Shown here: positions 34,120-45,375 of the stretch, in pieces
Layout of the letters: each line of letters opens with the position of its first letter
Numbering within the stretch: the first letter of the stretch is position 1
Origin: Ascidia mentula
Lineage: Eukaryota > Chordata > Ascidiacea > Phlebobranchia > Ascidiidae
Direction: 5' to 3'
Assembly (NCBI GenBank): GCA_947561715.1
Contig: OX387203.1
Coordinates: 15,500,001-15,564,000 of the forward strand
Length of the DNA stretch: 64,000 nt
The notes under the pieces: generated by a model
Databases searched by the model: none
Told to the model about the DNA's origin: nothing
Seen by the model: the letters and a program-made list of their open reading frames with translations, nothing else
Position numbers and translations under genes: made by a program

Positions 34120-35872
34120 ATTCGCATACCAAATGGCCCTGTAACCCGAAGGAAAATTTTGTCAATGGTTAGCTCTTTTTATGACCCACTCGGTTTAGCA
34201 GAACCTGTGTTGCATTCTCCAAAAGTGTTGTTGCAAAGATCAATTTGACAAATCTAACATATCTGTTTGAAAGGTCTTAAGTGACACTTGGTAACGCAGC
34301 GCAAATGATTTGCCAGCGTTAGAAAAAAACGACAAATTGGGGACCTTCAGTAAGAGTTGAAATCCATACCTTTTGTGACGCATCCTTGACAGACTACGGT
34401 TGCGTTTTGTATGTTCGCTTTTTCGATAGCAACGATCATATTCATTGTAAATTTTTGTGTGGGAAAACTAAGTTAACCCCAACGAAGCCAATGGTCGTCC
34501 CAAGATTGGAGCTGTGTGTTGCAAACGTAGCAGCAAAACAAACTGAATATGTCCAAGCCATGCCAGTGGTAGAATGTGCCGACTTTTGACAACCCTGCTG
34601 ACCGCGTGTCAAGGGGACTAACAGTGACGAGATTTTTGAAGTGTAAGCGATGGCTGAACGGGCCAGACTTTCTTCGGTGCAGTGATACTGGTTTTCCTCG
34701 ACAACCTAATTTCTCAAACGCCATTTCAGATAATGATCCAGAAATTAAACTGGCAGCAACAACATGTACTGTTGTTACAAATTCCAATAGTGTTTTGCAC
34801 AGGGTGTTCGAGAGGTCCTCAACCTGGCAATCGATGATTCGTATTGTTGGTTGGGTTCTTAGGTTTCCAGAAGCATTACGCAATCCTGACCAGAGAACAA
34901 CTTTAGGCACTCCAACCGTAAATGAACTGAAGCAGGCGAAAAATCGAACACTCTTTATGGTTCAACAAGAGCATTACGGTAAGTATAAACTCCTAGAAGT
35001 GGGGAAACATATCCACGAATCCTTGTTTAATTGATGAACTAATTTGTGTTGGCGGGAGAACTGGCCTTTGTAAAGCGCCTTAAGTAGACCACAACAAAAT
35101 TTCACGTAATTTCTGACCACAGTGGAAGGGAACACGCTTTAGCTCTGATAAGAGAACAATTTTGGATGGTCAGAGCTAATACTCTGGTGCGTTCTGTGTT
35201 GTGTGGACTGCAAAAGAAGAACGGGAAGGCGTGGCGTACAACAGTTGGCGTCCTTACCAGAGGACAGGTTTACCCGATAAGCCGCCGTTTACGTTTGTGG
35301 GAGTTGGCTACTTTGGTCCTTTCAATGTAAAGCGTTCTCGATCACAAGTTAAAAGATACGGAGCATTATTTACTTGTCTTACAACCAGAGCTATTCATAT
35401 AGAAGTAGCAAATAGCTTGGACACAAGTTCTTTTATTTTAGCCGAGCTTCGACGAGGACAAGTGGCCGAGCTTCGTTCCGACAATGGAACCAATTTCGTC
35501 GGTGCCAAACGAGAGCTATGGCAGGCGCTCCAAGAGCTGGACCAAACTAAAATCGTAAATTTTTTGTCTTCAAACCAGATCAAATGGCACTTCAATCCAG
35601 GTGCGTCCCATCACGGTGGAATATGGGAACGATCAATACGTACTGTACGGATGGTTCTATCGGCCATCACCAAGGAGCAAGTCTTTGACGAAAAGGGGTT
35701 AACAACTCTGATGTGTGAAGCACAGGCAATTGTTAATGGGCGACCTCTGTGTACAACGGTGTCCGGCGATCCTGATGATTTGGAGCCCTTGACTCCTATT
35801 CACCTTCTACATTTAAAATTTTACCAAACGAGGCATTTATTCAAGGCGCAGTTTTTGAAGCAGTTTCTTTAG
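34120..35872 (+). pseudogene. BEL/Pao retrotransposon pol remnant (RT to integrase)
   Basis: Plus strand. After the duplicated RT piece the frames go on with the RT end near 34150-34230 (S-F-Y-D-P-L-G-L-like in a broken frame), an RNase H-like block (34386-34560; LTPTKPMVVPRLELCVANVA, the VPRLEL box typical of BEL/Pao), a linker (34576-35034; DNPADRVSRGL, WLNGPDFL) and the integrase (35201-35872; PPFTFVGVGYFGPFNVKRSR, TCLTTRAIHIEVA, LRSDNGTNFVGAKREL, HHGGIWERSIRTV). Integrase catalytic D (SDNGT) and E (GIWERS) are visible; the first D (G-V-D-Y-F expected) is G, a likely inactivating change. It ends abruptly near 35825, joined to Penelope-like DNA. Confidence 0.85.
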
Positions 35873-36110
35873 CGTAGATTTGTTGCGGTATTGTAATCCA
35901 CTCGTGTTGTCTTTGCTGACCAGGGACAAGATGAGGTTGATGGTAAAGTACACTGGAATATTAGTAAAAAGACTCGACACATCGAGTGTGGCCCAAATGG
36001 AATTCACTGGCAGCGTTTTAATTCTGTCAATGAATTCGAAGGTGTCCTTCACGGTGTTCCCGTAGACTCGTGAGACTCGTGAGACTCGCAGATTTGTAAT
36101 TTGTAGGTAA
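35837..36110 (-). pseudogene. Penelope-like element reverse transcriptase fragment
   Basis: The minus strand encodes VKDTFEFIDRIKTLP then WATLDVSSLFTNIPV, the RT motif with the first catalytic Asp in the form typical of Penelope-like elements (D-V-x-S-L-F-T-N-I-P). It breaks off at the BEL junction. A GACTCGTGA triplet repeat at 36065-36090 sits next to its 5' side. Confidence 0.75.
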
Positions 36111-36249
36111 AACTGCTGATTGATCGTCTGCTGCTGATGGAGTCGCCGCCCATACAACAGCAACAACCACAACCTAATGTGGACGGCCCTTCTGCACAAC
36201 TGTTTTTTATTCAATGTGTAATGTGTTTTTTTTGCGTCTTATGCCGTCT

Positions 36250-36330
36250 TTTTTTTTTTTTTTTTTTTGACCACACCGGGATTCGAACCGCTGATATCCT
36301 GGCCACGTCTTTTGCGTATTTTGCATTTTG
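36250..36330 (-). repeat. tRNA-like SINE 3' end with poly-A
   Basis: On the minus strand a B-box-like GCGGTTCGAATCCC is followed by GGTGTGGTC and a run of about 20 A (plus-strand T tract 36249-36269). This is how a tRNA-derived SINE 3' end looks; no A box was found upstream. Confidence 0.45.
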
Positions 36331-36465
36331 CGTCGCTTACTTTTCCGCCTCTAGTGGTGTGTGGCCGACAGCAAAATGACGTCACCACCCGCGCAAGCCT
36401 TATCTGTGACATCGGTCAGGTCAGTTCCTTACAATGATGGAGCTACACCAACCGCGTCATTCAAA

Positions 36466-36495
36466 CTGATGAAGGCATAAGTTTTTGCCGAAACG
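36466..36495 (+). ncRNA. Hammerhead-like core of a Penelope-like element
   Basis: CTGATGA (36466-36472), a stem-loop with GGC/GCC ends, then GAAA (36490-36493) and CG. Penelope-like elements are known to carry short hammerhead motifs of this form. Stem III and the cleavage triplet are not clear in this copy, so activity is doubtful. The GIY-YIG fragment follows 445 bases downstream on the same strand. Confidence 0.5.
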
Positions 36496-36940
36496 TTTAC
36501 TTTTTGACATGACTAAAGAAAAATGGATATCCACTCAAGTTCATTGCGAACTGTGTACGTTCGGTGCTACGTAAACAATATCAGGTGGACACCACAAAAC
36601 CCACACAAGAAATTTTTGGGTTAATCGATTTTTTTCGGCCACGGCCTGAAGCTGAAAAAAAGAACGAGAACGGGGAACAGAGAACTAACACTGAGCGAGA
36701 AGGCTTTCGTCGCTGCATTTTAACGTTGTATGTTTTCAACCAAGGTATGTTTCTTTATCGTTTCATGTTTTGATTAAAAAGTCGCAAAGGTAGTACTTGG
36801 TATATGTTTTTTGATAGTAATAGGAGTCAGATACACGGTGTGTTTTTCTCTGCAAAACGTGAGTCCCTGCACATGAGCCATGCAAACTTGCGCAGCAGTT
36901 TCCATTCAAAGATCGCTAGAAGAACCTGTACCTCTCGTCC

Positions 36941-37156
36941 GTGGTGTATAAGCTATCCTGTTTATGCGGACAAACCTACATCGGACAAACATCTCGAAAC
37001 TTGTACACGCGGATCGCTGAGCACAAACGATCGCCAAAATCGGAGGTGTGCAAACACCTACTTGACCACCCGACTCACAAGGTTAAGTTTAGTGAGCCAA
37101 AAATTCTTGCGCTGGCGAGAGACAGGTATCGTCTCCTGCTGATGGAGTATAATTAG
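36941..37156 (+). pseudogene. GIY-YIG endonuclease of a Penelope-like element
   Basis: A 71-residue frame encodes MVYKLSCLCGQTYIGQTSRN, then LYTRIAEHKR and CKHLLDHPTHKVKF. The V-Y ... Y-I-G pair with the following R (R-N-L-Y-T-R) and the E-H motif are the conserved parts of the GIY-YIG fold that Penelope-like elements carry C-terminal to their RT. It lacks the RT on this strand; the RT fragment at 35.8 kb is on the other strand, so the element is rearranged or there were two. Confidence 0.8.
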
Positions 37157-37194
37157 AACAAGGAATAGAAGTTCCTAAAAAAGCGAGTGGGTGC

Positions 37195-38975
37195 GTGTGT
37201 TATAAAGCGGTCTTTGACATTCATCCGAGATATCAGAAAGCTAGAGTGAGTGTTGCTCAGGTATTTAGCATGGAAGCCGCTCAACGTAAGTTTGTTTGTC
37301 AGAATTTTCAAGCCAAGTTTTGGAACCCCGACCAGCTTGATCTACATATGGTGAACTGTGATGTCAAAAATGTGTGCAAGAATATATTTGATTGCGTAAT
37401 CGTAGTTTTGCATTAAATTTTTTTTTAGCAAACAGTTTTAGCAACAGGAACAACCGGGATCAGAGATTGGAGACCGATCGTTTGCTGTCAAAGTGCAAAA
37501 GTCGAATTCCGGAAAGATATTAAGGTTGTGCTAAAGTACGTTTAAGTAAGAAATGTCGTATTTAACCATTATGTTTTTCCGTAGTATTGAAAGCTGGGAT
37601 TGTGTCGCGATCAGCTCTGTCGATGAACAAACCTCTGCTACGAATTCGATCAAAAAACAAGGTGAACAAATTATTTCTGCGTTTATCACATTTGGTTTTT
37701 GACAACAATCATGTTTTGTTTTTGTAGAACCTATGAGAATTGCGATGTTGGCTTGTCTGTCGACCAGTTAATTAATTCAACAACTGATCAAGTGAAAGTG
37801 GATAACCCGCAAGCTGGTGTATCTGGGTAGGTTGCATGCGGCGAGGAAATGTTTTTCCGTTGGATTTTTTTCATGTTTTTTTTCCGTTTTAGAATTACTA
37901 ATCATGAAAACCAACGTGCGGAAGGTTTTTTGGATACACCTCAATTTATCGATGTGCAATCTCCGGGCGAAATTTCACAGCATTCATTTGTCGAAAGGTT
38001 CGTTGACTAATTTACTTACTTGTTATGAAGTAACTGACATATTTCCCTGCGTTATTTCCGTGTTGTTGTGTACCTTACAGCTCCGACACATTCCCGGTTG
38101 ATTTTCGTCTAACGCTACGTGAACATACCACTGAAACGTTGGAAAATGGAAAAATAGTTGTTGCATTCCAAAAGTCTTCGAAAGATCAAACAAGGTTTGA
38201 ATTAGTGTTGACGTTTGAAACAGTTAATATATGTTGTGTATCGCAGCAGCGTCGATGAGGAAAAGATGTAAAAGGGGAGTGAACAAGTACAGGGATATAG
38301 TCTGTACACGAAAACCGACTCTAAAATCCTTGAATATTGCGCTATAATCGAAAAGGCGATGGAACTTGAACTACATTGAAAGCGGGGAACGAACGCCCCT
38401 GCTACAGGATCTGAGTGAGTACAAGTTATATCGTTGTTTGATTTGGCCGTGATAACATCTGAACGATGTATGGGTGTAACGTGCAGGTAATTTATGCTGG
38501 GTTTGTTCTTACAGTGTAAGAAATGGCGGGTTGATCCAGTTGCAAGAAGACGAAAAGCCACAGGAAGAAATAGAAGTAGACGAAGAAGATGGTGGAAACA
38601 ACAGCAAGAATTTGAATCAAAGTAAGTACAAGTTTAATACGTGGGTATTTTTAAACCTAATTGTTTGTATATGCATTCTACGTTGCTATAACGTGTTTAG
38701 ACCGGTTTTGATACTTGTAGTGTGACCGAAGGTGGCTTGATGGGAGACGATAATGAAGGTTTTCATTTGGAATCGATCGAAGTAGGTGGGTATTCTGTCG
38801 AATGTAATTGACAAGAGCTGGTTAAAAAGTAAACACTGAATAATTGTTTAGTGAAAAAAGCGATGGGAGACCTCGAACACGCTCTCAACCAATTCAACAT
38901 CGGGAATCTCCCCCGGGTGTACGCAACTTTCAAAGACGGGAAAATGTTTTAGCTTTTGCCTACCGATAAACTGGG
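37195..38975 (+). pseudogene. Intron-rich 5' part of the Polinton polymerase gene
   Basis: The first frame (37195-37416) contains FVCQNFQAKFWNPDQLDLH with later C, zinc-finger-like. Then short exons separated by 55-85 base GT-AG introns can be read: introns 37662-37727, 37827-37892, 37998-38080 and 38195-38246. Exons 37893-37997 and 38081-38194 are open in a common frame and are joined in phase, with the junction codon completed. Later short introns follow near 38620-38860. One exon (37728-37826) fits only after a frame change, and an exon after 38247 soon reaches a stop, so the gene is damaged. That these exons belong to the polymerase is inferred from position and strand. Confidence 0.5.
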
Positions 38976-39009
38976 AACAAGTAAAAAATGACGCGATCTC
39001 CATTTCTAT

Positions 39010-41160
39010 TTGACAAACATTCCGATTCTGACGTATAACGGATCATCATATGATTTAAATCTCGTAAAAAAGTATCTCATACCCGCTCTGATAAACACCG
39101 AAACAATTTTGAAAGTAGTAAAACGAAACAATCAGTATTTGTCGATAAAAACAAGGTGCTTTGAATTTCTCGACTTGCGGAATTACGTGGTGACAAACTG
39201 TTCCTATGACATGTTGTTACGCGCGTTTAAATGTAATTGCTGAAGGGGAGTTATCCCTATGAATATATGACAAGTATCGAAAAGTTGAAAGAACCTTGTC
39301 TACCCCCGCAGACGGCTGTCTTCAATTATCTCAAAAGAACCGGTATTTCAGACGACGACTACCGGAGGTGTTTGGACACATGTCTTTCGGAAGGCATGAC
39401 ATCCCTCAAAAAAGACCATCTCATCTGGTACAATAATCGCGACGTCGATCCGTTATGGAGGTTGTTTCAAAACTTTGCACGTTTTTTGAGGGGCTCGGCG
39501 TGGATCCGTTTAAAGAAGCGATTTCCGTTCCCGGAATAACTCTTGTTTATTTTATAAAAACGATCAATCCGGACATCGGTCTAACGCTCTTTGGTAAAAA
39601 GTTTAAAGACATTTTTAACCTTGACGCGAAAATGTTGTAGGTGCCCCTGCCATTATTTTCCATAGGTATCACGAGCGCGGCATCACCAGAAAACGCTCGG
39701 TGAAATTTGGTCCACAGGCGAGAGTTTGTCAAGCTGTCGTTGGCTACGATTGCAACGCTCTCTATCTCTCTGCAATGGGAAAGGCCCACGGGACGTCTTT
39801 TTGTTTCTGTGCTCACCTATGAGGCTAATACCCGCCATCCCTTTGGACGGTTATTGTCGCGAACACAGAAATATTTTTCAGTTTCACGGTTGCTATTTTC
39901 ACGGGTGTGAAACGTGCTCATCGCGTTTTCGTCACGGCCTATTTTCAGCGCCTTGGGTACAAGGTTTTGCACGTATGGGAGTGTGAATGGTATGCACTGC
40001 AGCGTCGCGACAAGTCAATGCGCGATTTCGTTTCTGTTCGAATGTTTTAAAAACTTCACATTCCAACGGTTCGTAATTTTGCGAACGTACTCGAGGCTGT
40101 CCGTTCCGGCACCTTGTTTGGTTTGGTGGAATGCGATATCGCTGTTCCACTCGAAAAGCGCGAATATTTTAGCGAGATATGCCTCATTTTCAAAAACATA
40201 GATGTTTCGCGTGCCGATATCGGGCAATACATGAAAAATTTTGCAGAAGAACATAGCATCCTAACCACCAAACGTCGATCTTTAATCGCTAGTCTCAAAG
40301 GGGACAAAATTTTGCTTGCCACCCCTTTGTTTCGGTGGTATTTATCGCACGGTCTGGTTGTCAGTCACATTTACCAAGTCATATGCTACGAACCCAACCG
40401 TTGTTTCGAATCGTTCAAGGACGCGGTCACCACGGCACGTCGCTTGGGGGATGTTGAACCTGACAAAAAGCTAATCGGAGACACGTTCAAACTACTCGGT
40501 AAATATTGTTGTTTAGTCAAATGTTTTTGTTGTGTTTTTTTGTCACTTTTGTGTTAAATTTTGGTCCTTTTCCAGGCAATGCCAGTTACGGTAAAGTAAT
40601 CACGAACAAACGAAAACATTAGGAGACAAAGTACCTGCGCGAAAAAAACGCAAAAAGATTGATCATCTCTCCCCGCTTCAAGCATGTGGAAAAGGTTAAC
40701 GACGATCTGTACGAGATTAAACTCAAAAAGCGAACAATCCATCAAAATCTACCGGTTCATGTTGGTTTCTTTGTTTATCAATATGCCAAATTGCGCATGC
40801 TCGAGTTCTACTACGATTTCATCGATCGTTTTGTCGACCGTTGTATTTTGGGTTGACAGTTTCGGACACTGATTCGTTTTTTATTGCTTTGGCAGCCGAC
40901 AGTTTCGATGACGTGGTTCGCCCTAGCTTGAAACGAGAATTTTTTTAAAACATTCACAAATAGTTTTCTTTGCCTTGCTGTGACCTCCATTGCTCCGGAG
41001 TTTCTCGAAACACGTGTCGTCAACCGTCCGTTGATCCAGCATCCGTACTGTAAAGTTCGCGAGCGTTCCGACCTTCGCACACTCGGTCTTTTCAAGATCA
41101 AGTGGTGGGGAACCGGAATTGTAAACCTCGCTGCAAAAACATATTTGACGACAAGCAAAC
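39010..41160 (+). pseudogene. Protein-primed DNA polymerase B (Polinton pPolB), broken
   Basis: Replicates the linear element from a terminal protein. Visible in order: exonuclease motif YNGSSYDLNLVKKYL (about 39030-39075); LDLRNYVVTNCSYDMLL; KEPCLPPQTA and GISDDDYRR (39290-39370); VDPFKEAISVPG (about 39495-39530); palm block with YDCNALYLSAMGK (about 39740-39785); a long open stretch 40114-40500 with LVECDIAVP; an intron at 40499-40575 with clean GT and CAG ends that, once removed, keeps the frame into NASYGKVITN; and the D-T-D-S metal-binding motif at 40865-40876. Frames change several times (near 39240, 39640, 39800, 40620, 40855, 40945), so it cannot make a full protein. The terminal-protein region and the catalytic DTD are present but out of frame with each other. 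Confidence 0.85.
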
Positions 41161-41602
41161 GTTAAAAAGACCGACGTGGACGACAAGCAAACGTTAAAGG
41201 GACTCAACAAATCCCAAAACCGGCACTATCTCGACGTGCTAAACACCGGCGTGAGCGTGACGTGAAAAAAACACCGGATTCCGGGTCATGAACGAATCCG
41301 TTTTCACCTACGAACAATCATGAAGTGTAATCGCCAATTTTTATTGTAAACGTAAAGTCTTGGTCGACGGCGTTTGCACCGCACCGTTGGATTTGTGAAC
41401 CGCCGAGATTTTTTGAACATCGACAGTCGTCGCTTGTGCATCGAACCCTTTACTTTCTTTCTTTTGTTTTTGGTGTGTGTGTGTTTTTTGCGTGAATGCG
41501 TAAAGAAATAAAACAAAAACAAACGGTTGGTGGTGGTGGGGAAGAGCTTCAAGGTCAGTTCGGGTTGGTGCGAATGATGATTGAGGACGATTTGACAACA
41601 AG

Positions 41603-42012
41603 TTACAGTTTCGAAATTGCGGCGTGGACAATTCTGTTGTTTTTACTCATGTCGAATGAAAAGGTTTTGACAATCTGCGACATAGAATAACCGCGCGCGC
41701 GAAACAGTAAATAGTAGATGCAATGGGCACCGCACGCCGACGACAAGGGGTGTTGGACGACACGCGAATTCGACGTCCACCGGGTGGCGTTTTTATTTAA
41801 AAAATTTCTCTGTGAAAATGTCGCCGACCGAAGGTGTCGTAATATTCGCCGCGACCCTCTGAATCGAAATACAAAGCGAGCCAATGCGTTCCTTCGCGGT
41901 TACTTTCGTCGGGTCTTACGAAGTAAGCCTTGGGATTGGGGTGATTCAGGTTTGTCATCTCGTCGCTGCGGGTTTTTCGCGTATGTTCCGTTGTACGCGT
42001 CGTTGTCCACAA
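41603..42012 (-). pseudogene. Adenovirus-type cysteine protease of Polinton, two frames
   Basis: The upstream frame (42012-41797) has GTHWLALYFD with the catalytic His and EYYDTFGRRH; the downstream frame (41884-41603) has VVQHPLSSACGAHCIYYLLF with the Gln and the nucleophilic Cys. Together these are the His, acidic residue, Gln and Cys order of adenain-like C5/Ulp1-fold proteases that process capsid proteins. A frame change in the 41800-41880 overlap disables it. It lies directly downstream of the capsid gene, as is usual in Polintons. Confidence 0.8.
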
Positions 42013-42690
42013 AACCGATCACCATGCGTCTGGGAATTTGACCTAAGATCGGGTAAAGCGAGCTCGATTTTTCCAACGCTTTCAGGTGACCGAACATTAC
42101 GGGTTCGGTCGGTATGATCTTGCGAACAAACGGATGGAAGTTTGGCCAACATTCGAATGTCCTGTCTATTGCTCGGGCTCGTCTCGCCGTAAAACCTCTG
42201 TTTCGACCGTCTAGCGTTTCGAAGTGACCGGCGGTGTCACTGTGCCAAAGCGCCGCAGCGCCGCCGTCAATTGCGTGGTTTTCGCGTCGCTTCCGAAGTT
42301 AAGCAAAGCCTCGATGTACGCCCTATAGGAATAGGTGTTGCTCTCCGGCGTGCCGAGTTTGTTGTTTAAACTCAGATCCACCTGATCAAAAAGGGAGTGC
42401 ATCCAATAGTTGCAGAGCGCCACCGCGACGTCGGCGTCCATATTTGTTCTGTCTCCCTTGTTAACGCGGGCTGTACACAAAAGCATTGTATTGGATAAAT
42501 CAATGTAGTCTTCACCGGTTCCGGAAACCTGGAACTCGATTGGTCCCGCATCGGTAAGGGTCGAGAGGGGTGCGAATTCAACCCAAGTCGATTGTTCTAC
42601 GCTGACTTGGGTCGGTTTGACCGCGAATAAGTCGAGTACTTTTTGCGCACCTTCCAGAGTGTTGGTTTATGACGCTGCCCATGTTACGAG
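41900..42690 (-). pseudogene. Major capsid protein (double jelly-roll) of Polinton, internally deleted
   Basis: N-terminal portion in one frame from about 42675 to 42211 (FAPLSTLTDAG, NYWMHSLFDQVDLSLNNKLG, YSYRAYIEALLNFGSDAKT), a strongly conserved region of Polinton capsid proteins. A C-terminal portion follows in another frame at 42100-41930 (LGQIPRRMVIGFVDNDAYNG, then AKNPQ). Only about 60 bases lie between them, whereas the family has several hundred residues there, so a large internal deletion joins the two ends. The product could not form the capsid fold. Confidence 0.8.
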
Positions 42691-42759
42691 AATATGTCAC
42701 AGTTTTGTCGCCTCGGCGCACGTTTTGCGCGGCAAATCTCCGGCGAATTCCGCCCCCGA

Positions 42760-43570
42760 ATGAATTATTTGCTTCCCAACCTGTTTAGCTTCACTTTTCA
42801 AAAAAGGCAAAACTGCTATGGTGTATGCTGCCTAAACCGTGGCCTCGTTGTGAAACGGACCCCGCAAAGAACGGCATCACGCCGCCGGCCTGTGTAACGT
42901 AATATCTTTCGAAATCGTGTATGTCATTTTGGACGCAATAAGGAACACCTCAATGTTTCTCGAATTGTATTGGTTTCTTTCGGAGGTGAAGAGTAATTAC
43001 AACGCGAATGCCTTCAAAAGGTACCGCCGCGCCAAAGTCGTTTCTGGCACCCCTCGGGTATATTGACAGTGGTATAACGCGTCACGAGGTCGAAGACAAC
43101 GAGATTTTATACAGTTTCATCGCTTGGGGAAAATGTTCGGTCTCCAAGCCACGAAGAAGTCTTCTGAAACCCTTCGACCCTTGTTATCTCAATAACGTCA
43201 TCATCCCGCGCACAATTTTCCTTCCCGATTCGTAGTGGCCGTCGGGCAGCACAAAAGTTTCCCTGGCAATTTCGTCCGTTTCGCTTATTTTAATAGCGAA
43301 CCACATTTCGTTAAATTTCACGTTCGCCCAACTGTACGGATATTGAATGTCGCTCAGAGCGATCTCTTTTATCGCCCCTGATCGAGGTGGATCGCTTTAG
43401 GAAGCTTGGTCGTGTAATTCGTCGTCATGTTCTGGGGGTAATACTGCAAACTGCTGTTGCTCGGAAGCTTTATGAAAAACATGTTACTTTTGCAAACTGG
43501 ATGCCGGCAACAGATAATCGACGCCGCTCGCGAGTAAAGCTGTTCAAACATACGGGTTCGGATTGCCCAG
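42760..43570 (-). pseudogene. Minor capsid (penton-like) protein of Polinton, probable
   Basis: Minus-strand start near 43500 with FFIKLPSNSSLQYYPQNMTT and TKLPKAIHLD, the N-terminal pattern of the conserved second structural protein of Polintons, followed at lower coordinates by ALSDIQYPYSWANVKF in a continuing frame. The rest, down to about 42760, is broken by stops. It sits between integrase and major capsid genes. Assignment as penton/minor capsid is by resemblance and place. Confidence 0.6.
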
Positions 43571-43696
43571 ATTCAAATTCCCGAGACTTGCGGCGACCAC
43601 AATGAACACGAGAATGACTTGAGTGAAAAATACAACTTCTTCGCGGGGTAAATTCGACCGCACCAAATCCAATCGCTTTTGGGCGTTATCGAAATG

Positions 43697-44600
43697 TCAG
43701 CGGGTCTGCAAATGTACAACGTCCTTCGCGTTTACCGAGGAATTAAAACTTTCAGGGTAGTTTGACCATTTTGAAAGCAGCTCTTTCATCCCAGCCTTTT
43801 TCGTTTTCAAGAAAAGATTTTTTTCCACGTTTTGTAATTCCTGTTCGTAAAAGGAGCCGCTTATTAGCTCCCCGTTATAATCGATCAGGGAATAGGTGTG
43901 GGGGTTTGTCCGACGGCGAGCTTTTACAAGAAAACCTCGTCCGACCAGTTTGGCAGATATCCTTTTTTGAACGTTCGACGAATGACGGCGTTTCGCACCT
44001 GGGCCCCAACCGCCCACGCCTTGGCCGGTCGCGGAGGATCGCCGTATAGGTTTTCCCAAACTAACTCCTGGTTCGCTGGGCTCGTTCGAATGCTCCTGTG
44101 GAAGGAATTGTTATAGCTCTCAAAGAGTCCTCCAGCACGTCGGTGTACTTTATTTCGCCCTTGTGCGTAAAATACTGCCACATGCGCTGTTTTAAGGTAC
44201 GATTAAAACGTTCTACGACCGACGCCCAGGTTTCGTCGTTGAAGGTTGTAAAAAACTCAGTGTTGTGTTTTCGCAACCAATCTTGAAACTGTTCATTAAA
44301 AAACTCCTTGCCACGATCCGTGTGCAGTTTTTTGGTCTACGTGTGGTGCTTTGAAAGATCGCCTCGAACGCACGGACAAGAGCGACACCTGTTTTCGTTT
44401 TTATTGCAACGACCCAAGCGAATTTCGAGAAAAACGTCAATAACAGTAAACAAGTACTTAAACCCGTTGTTTCGCGAACTCAATTTCGACAGGTTGATGA
44501 GGTCCGCCTCCCACTGGCTGTCGATACCCCCCACCACCACCCGCATACGTTTAAACTTTCGACGCAGAGGCCTGTGAAGCGTATAAGTGTCCTGCTTTTG
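43697..44600 (-). pseudogene. Retroviral-type integrase (DDE) with C-terminal chromodomain, Polinton
   Basis: First catalytic Asp in WEADLINLSKL (about 44503), then FKYLFTVIDVF and FSKFAWV. The second Asp is in a T-D-R-G-K-E-F-like box near 44315, and Glu in SVVERFNRTLKQRMWQYF (about 44200). ESYNNSFHRSI follows, then the C-terminal part YSLIDYNGELISGSFYEQEL (about 43850) and a chromodomain-like LLSKWSNYPESFNS (about 43760). Frame changes near 44440, 44310, 44090 and 43990 break it into four frames. It inserted the element into host DNA when intact. Confidence 0.85.
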
Positions 44601-44942
44601 CAGCCCCTTTTCGACATCACCTCTATTCCGTCGAGTGGCGCAAGCGAGTCGGGCGACGCCTCCGAAACTACCGCGATGCGAAGGAGAAACGTATTCGTTT
44701 GAAAAATCTACAGATTGATCCATGGCTGAGGAAAGCGTCTCGTCTTTGCCCGTCACGCCGCGGGTGCAACTGGGTGCGCTCGACTTGGAAGGCCGCTTTT
44801 TTATACGCAAGCATGGTTGATGGTACGTTGACTTTTTCCAACGCCGAAATGAAATCGGTCCAGCCGGCAGGTTTGACGGCGAGACGCGACGGCCGCACAG
44901 CGGAATGCACCTAATCCTCGATGCGACTTCAGTCGATTGCAC
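44601..44942 (-). pseudogene. Integrase N-terminal region or linker
   Basis: The minus-strand frame that carries the first integrase Asp runs back to 44942. Its upstream part is Arg/Ser-rich without a clear domain; a zinc-binding N-terminal domain could not be identified. Confidence 0.35.
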
Positions 44943-44943
44943 G

Positions 44944-45363
44944 TCATTGCACCAACAGTCGTCTGTTCGACGAGAAATCGATATCGGGGTTTTCGCGAAC
45001 GATGTCCATCAGTCGTTTTGCTTTGTTTTTTAACGTTTTCGGCGTTGATTCAATTAGTCTTTTCTCTAGCATTACTTTTTCGGTATTATTGTTCGGTTCG
45101 GCGCTGCTGTGCTGTTTGTCGGCGACCGCAACTTCCAAAGGTTTATTGGCGACGGTTTCGTTGTAAAAGCGGTAACGATGAAGTGCTTGATTGTAAAGCT
45201 TCACTTTTTCCTCTAGCGGTTTCGGTTCGGACAAAATATCTTGCATTTTTTTGTCCAACCTCGATATAACACCTTTTCAACGGGCGTTGATCGCGAGGTA
45301 ATTTTGTCCTGGAGGGACTTTAGAGTGCTCGGATCCACGAGGGCAAGTTTTTGTACACCTTCC
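44944..45363 (-). pseudogene. Conserved Polinton protein with helical, charged sequence
   Basis: Starts at ATG 45361-45363 with LALVDPSTLKSL; after a frame change near 45270 it continues as DKKMQDILSEPKPLEEKVKL and LYNQALHRY, then a Lys/Glu-rich helical tail ending at 44944. The L-D-x-x-M ... I-L ... K-x-x-L-Y-x-x-x-L-x-R-Y pattern recurs in Polinton gene sets; its function is unknown. One frameshift separates start and body. Confidence 0.6.
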
Positions 45364-45375
45364 ATCTCACTTTCC

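Larger units (their letters stand above)
33610..34131 (+). repeat. 261-bp tandem duplication: hammerhead plus BEL/Pao RT segment
   Basis: The block starting GTCAACAGCTGCACTGATGA occurs at 33610 and again at 33871, exactly 261 bases apart, and the second unit ends near 34131. Each unit holds one hammerhead ribozyme (first 70 bases) followed by about 150 bases encoding a BEL/Pao pol piece (TKWICNCREILQSIPSGDQA, MKDLD, DSL-SERV). Downstream of unit 2 the BEL frame continues, so ribozyme DNA lies inside former pol sequence. Confidence 0.8.

Noticed and set aside
34473..34910. 145-residue minus-strand frame
   Set aside because: It is the antisense shadow of the BEL/Pao linker region on the plus strand.
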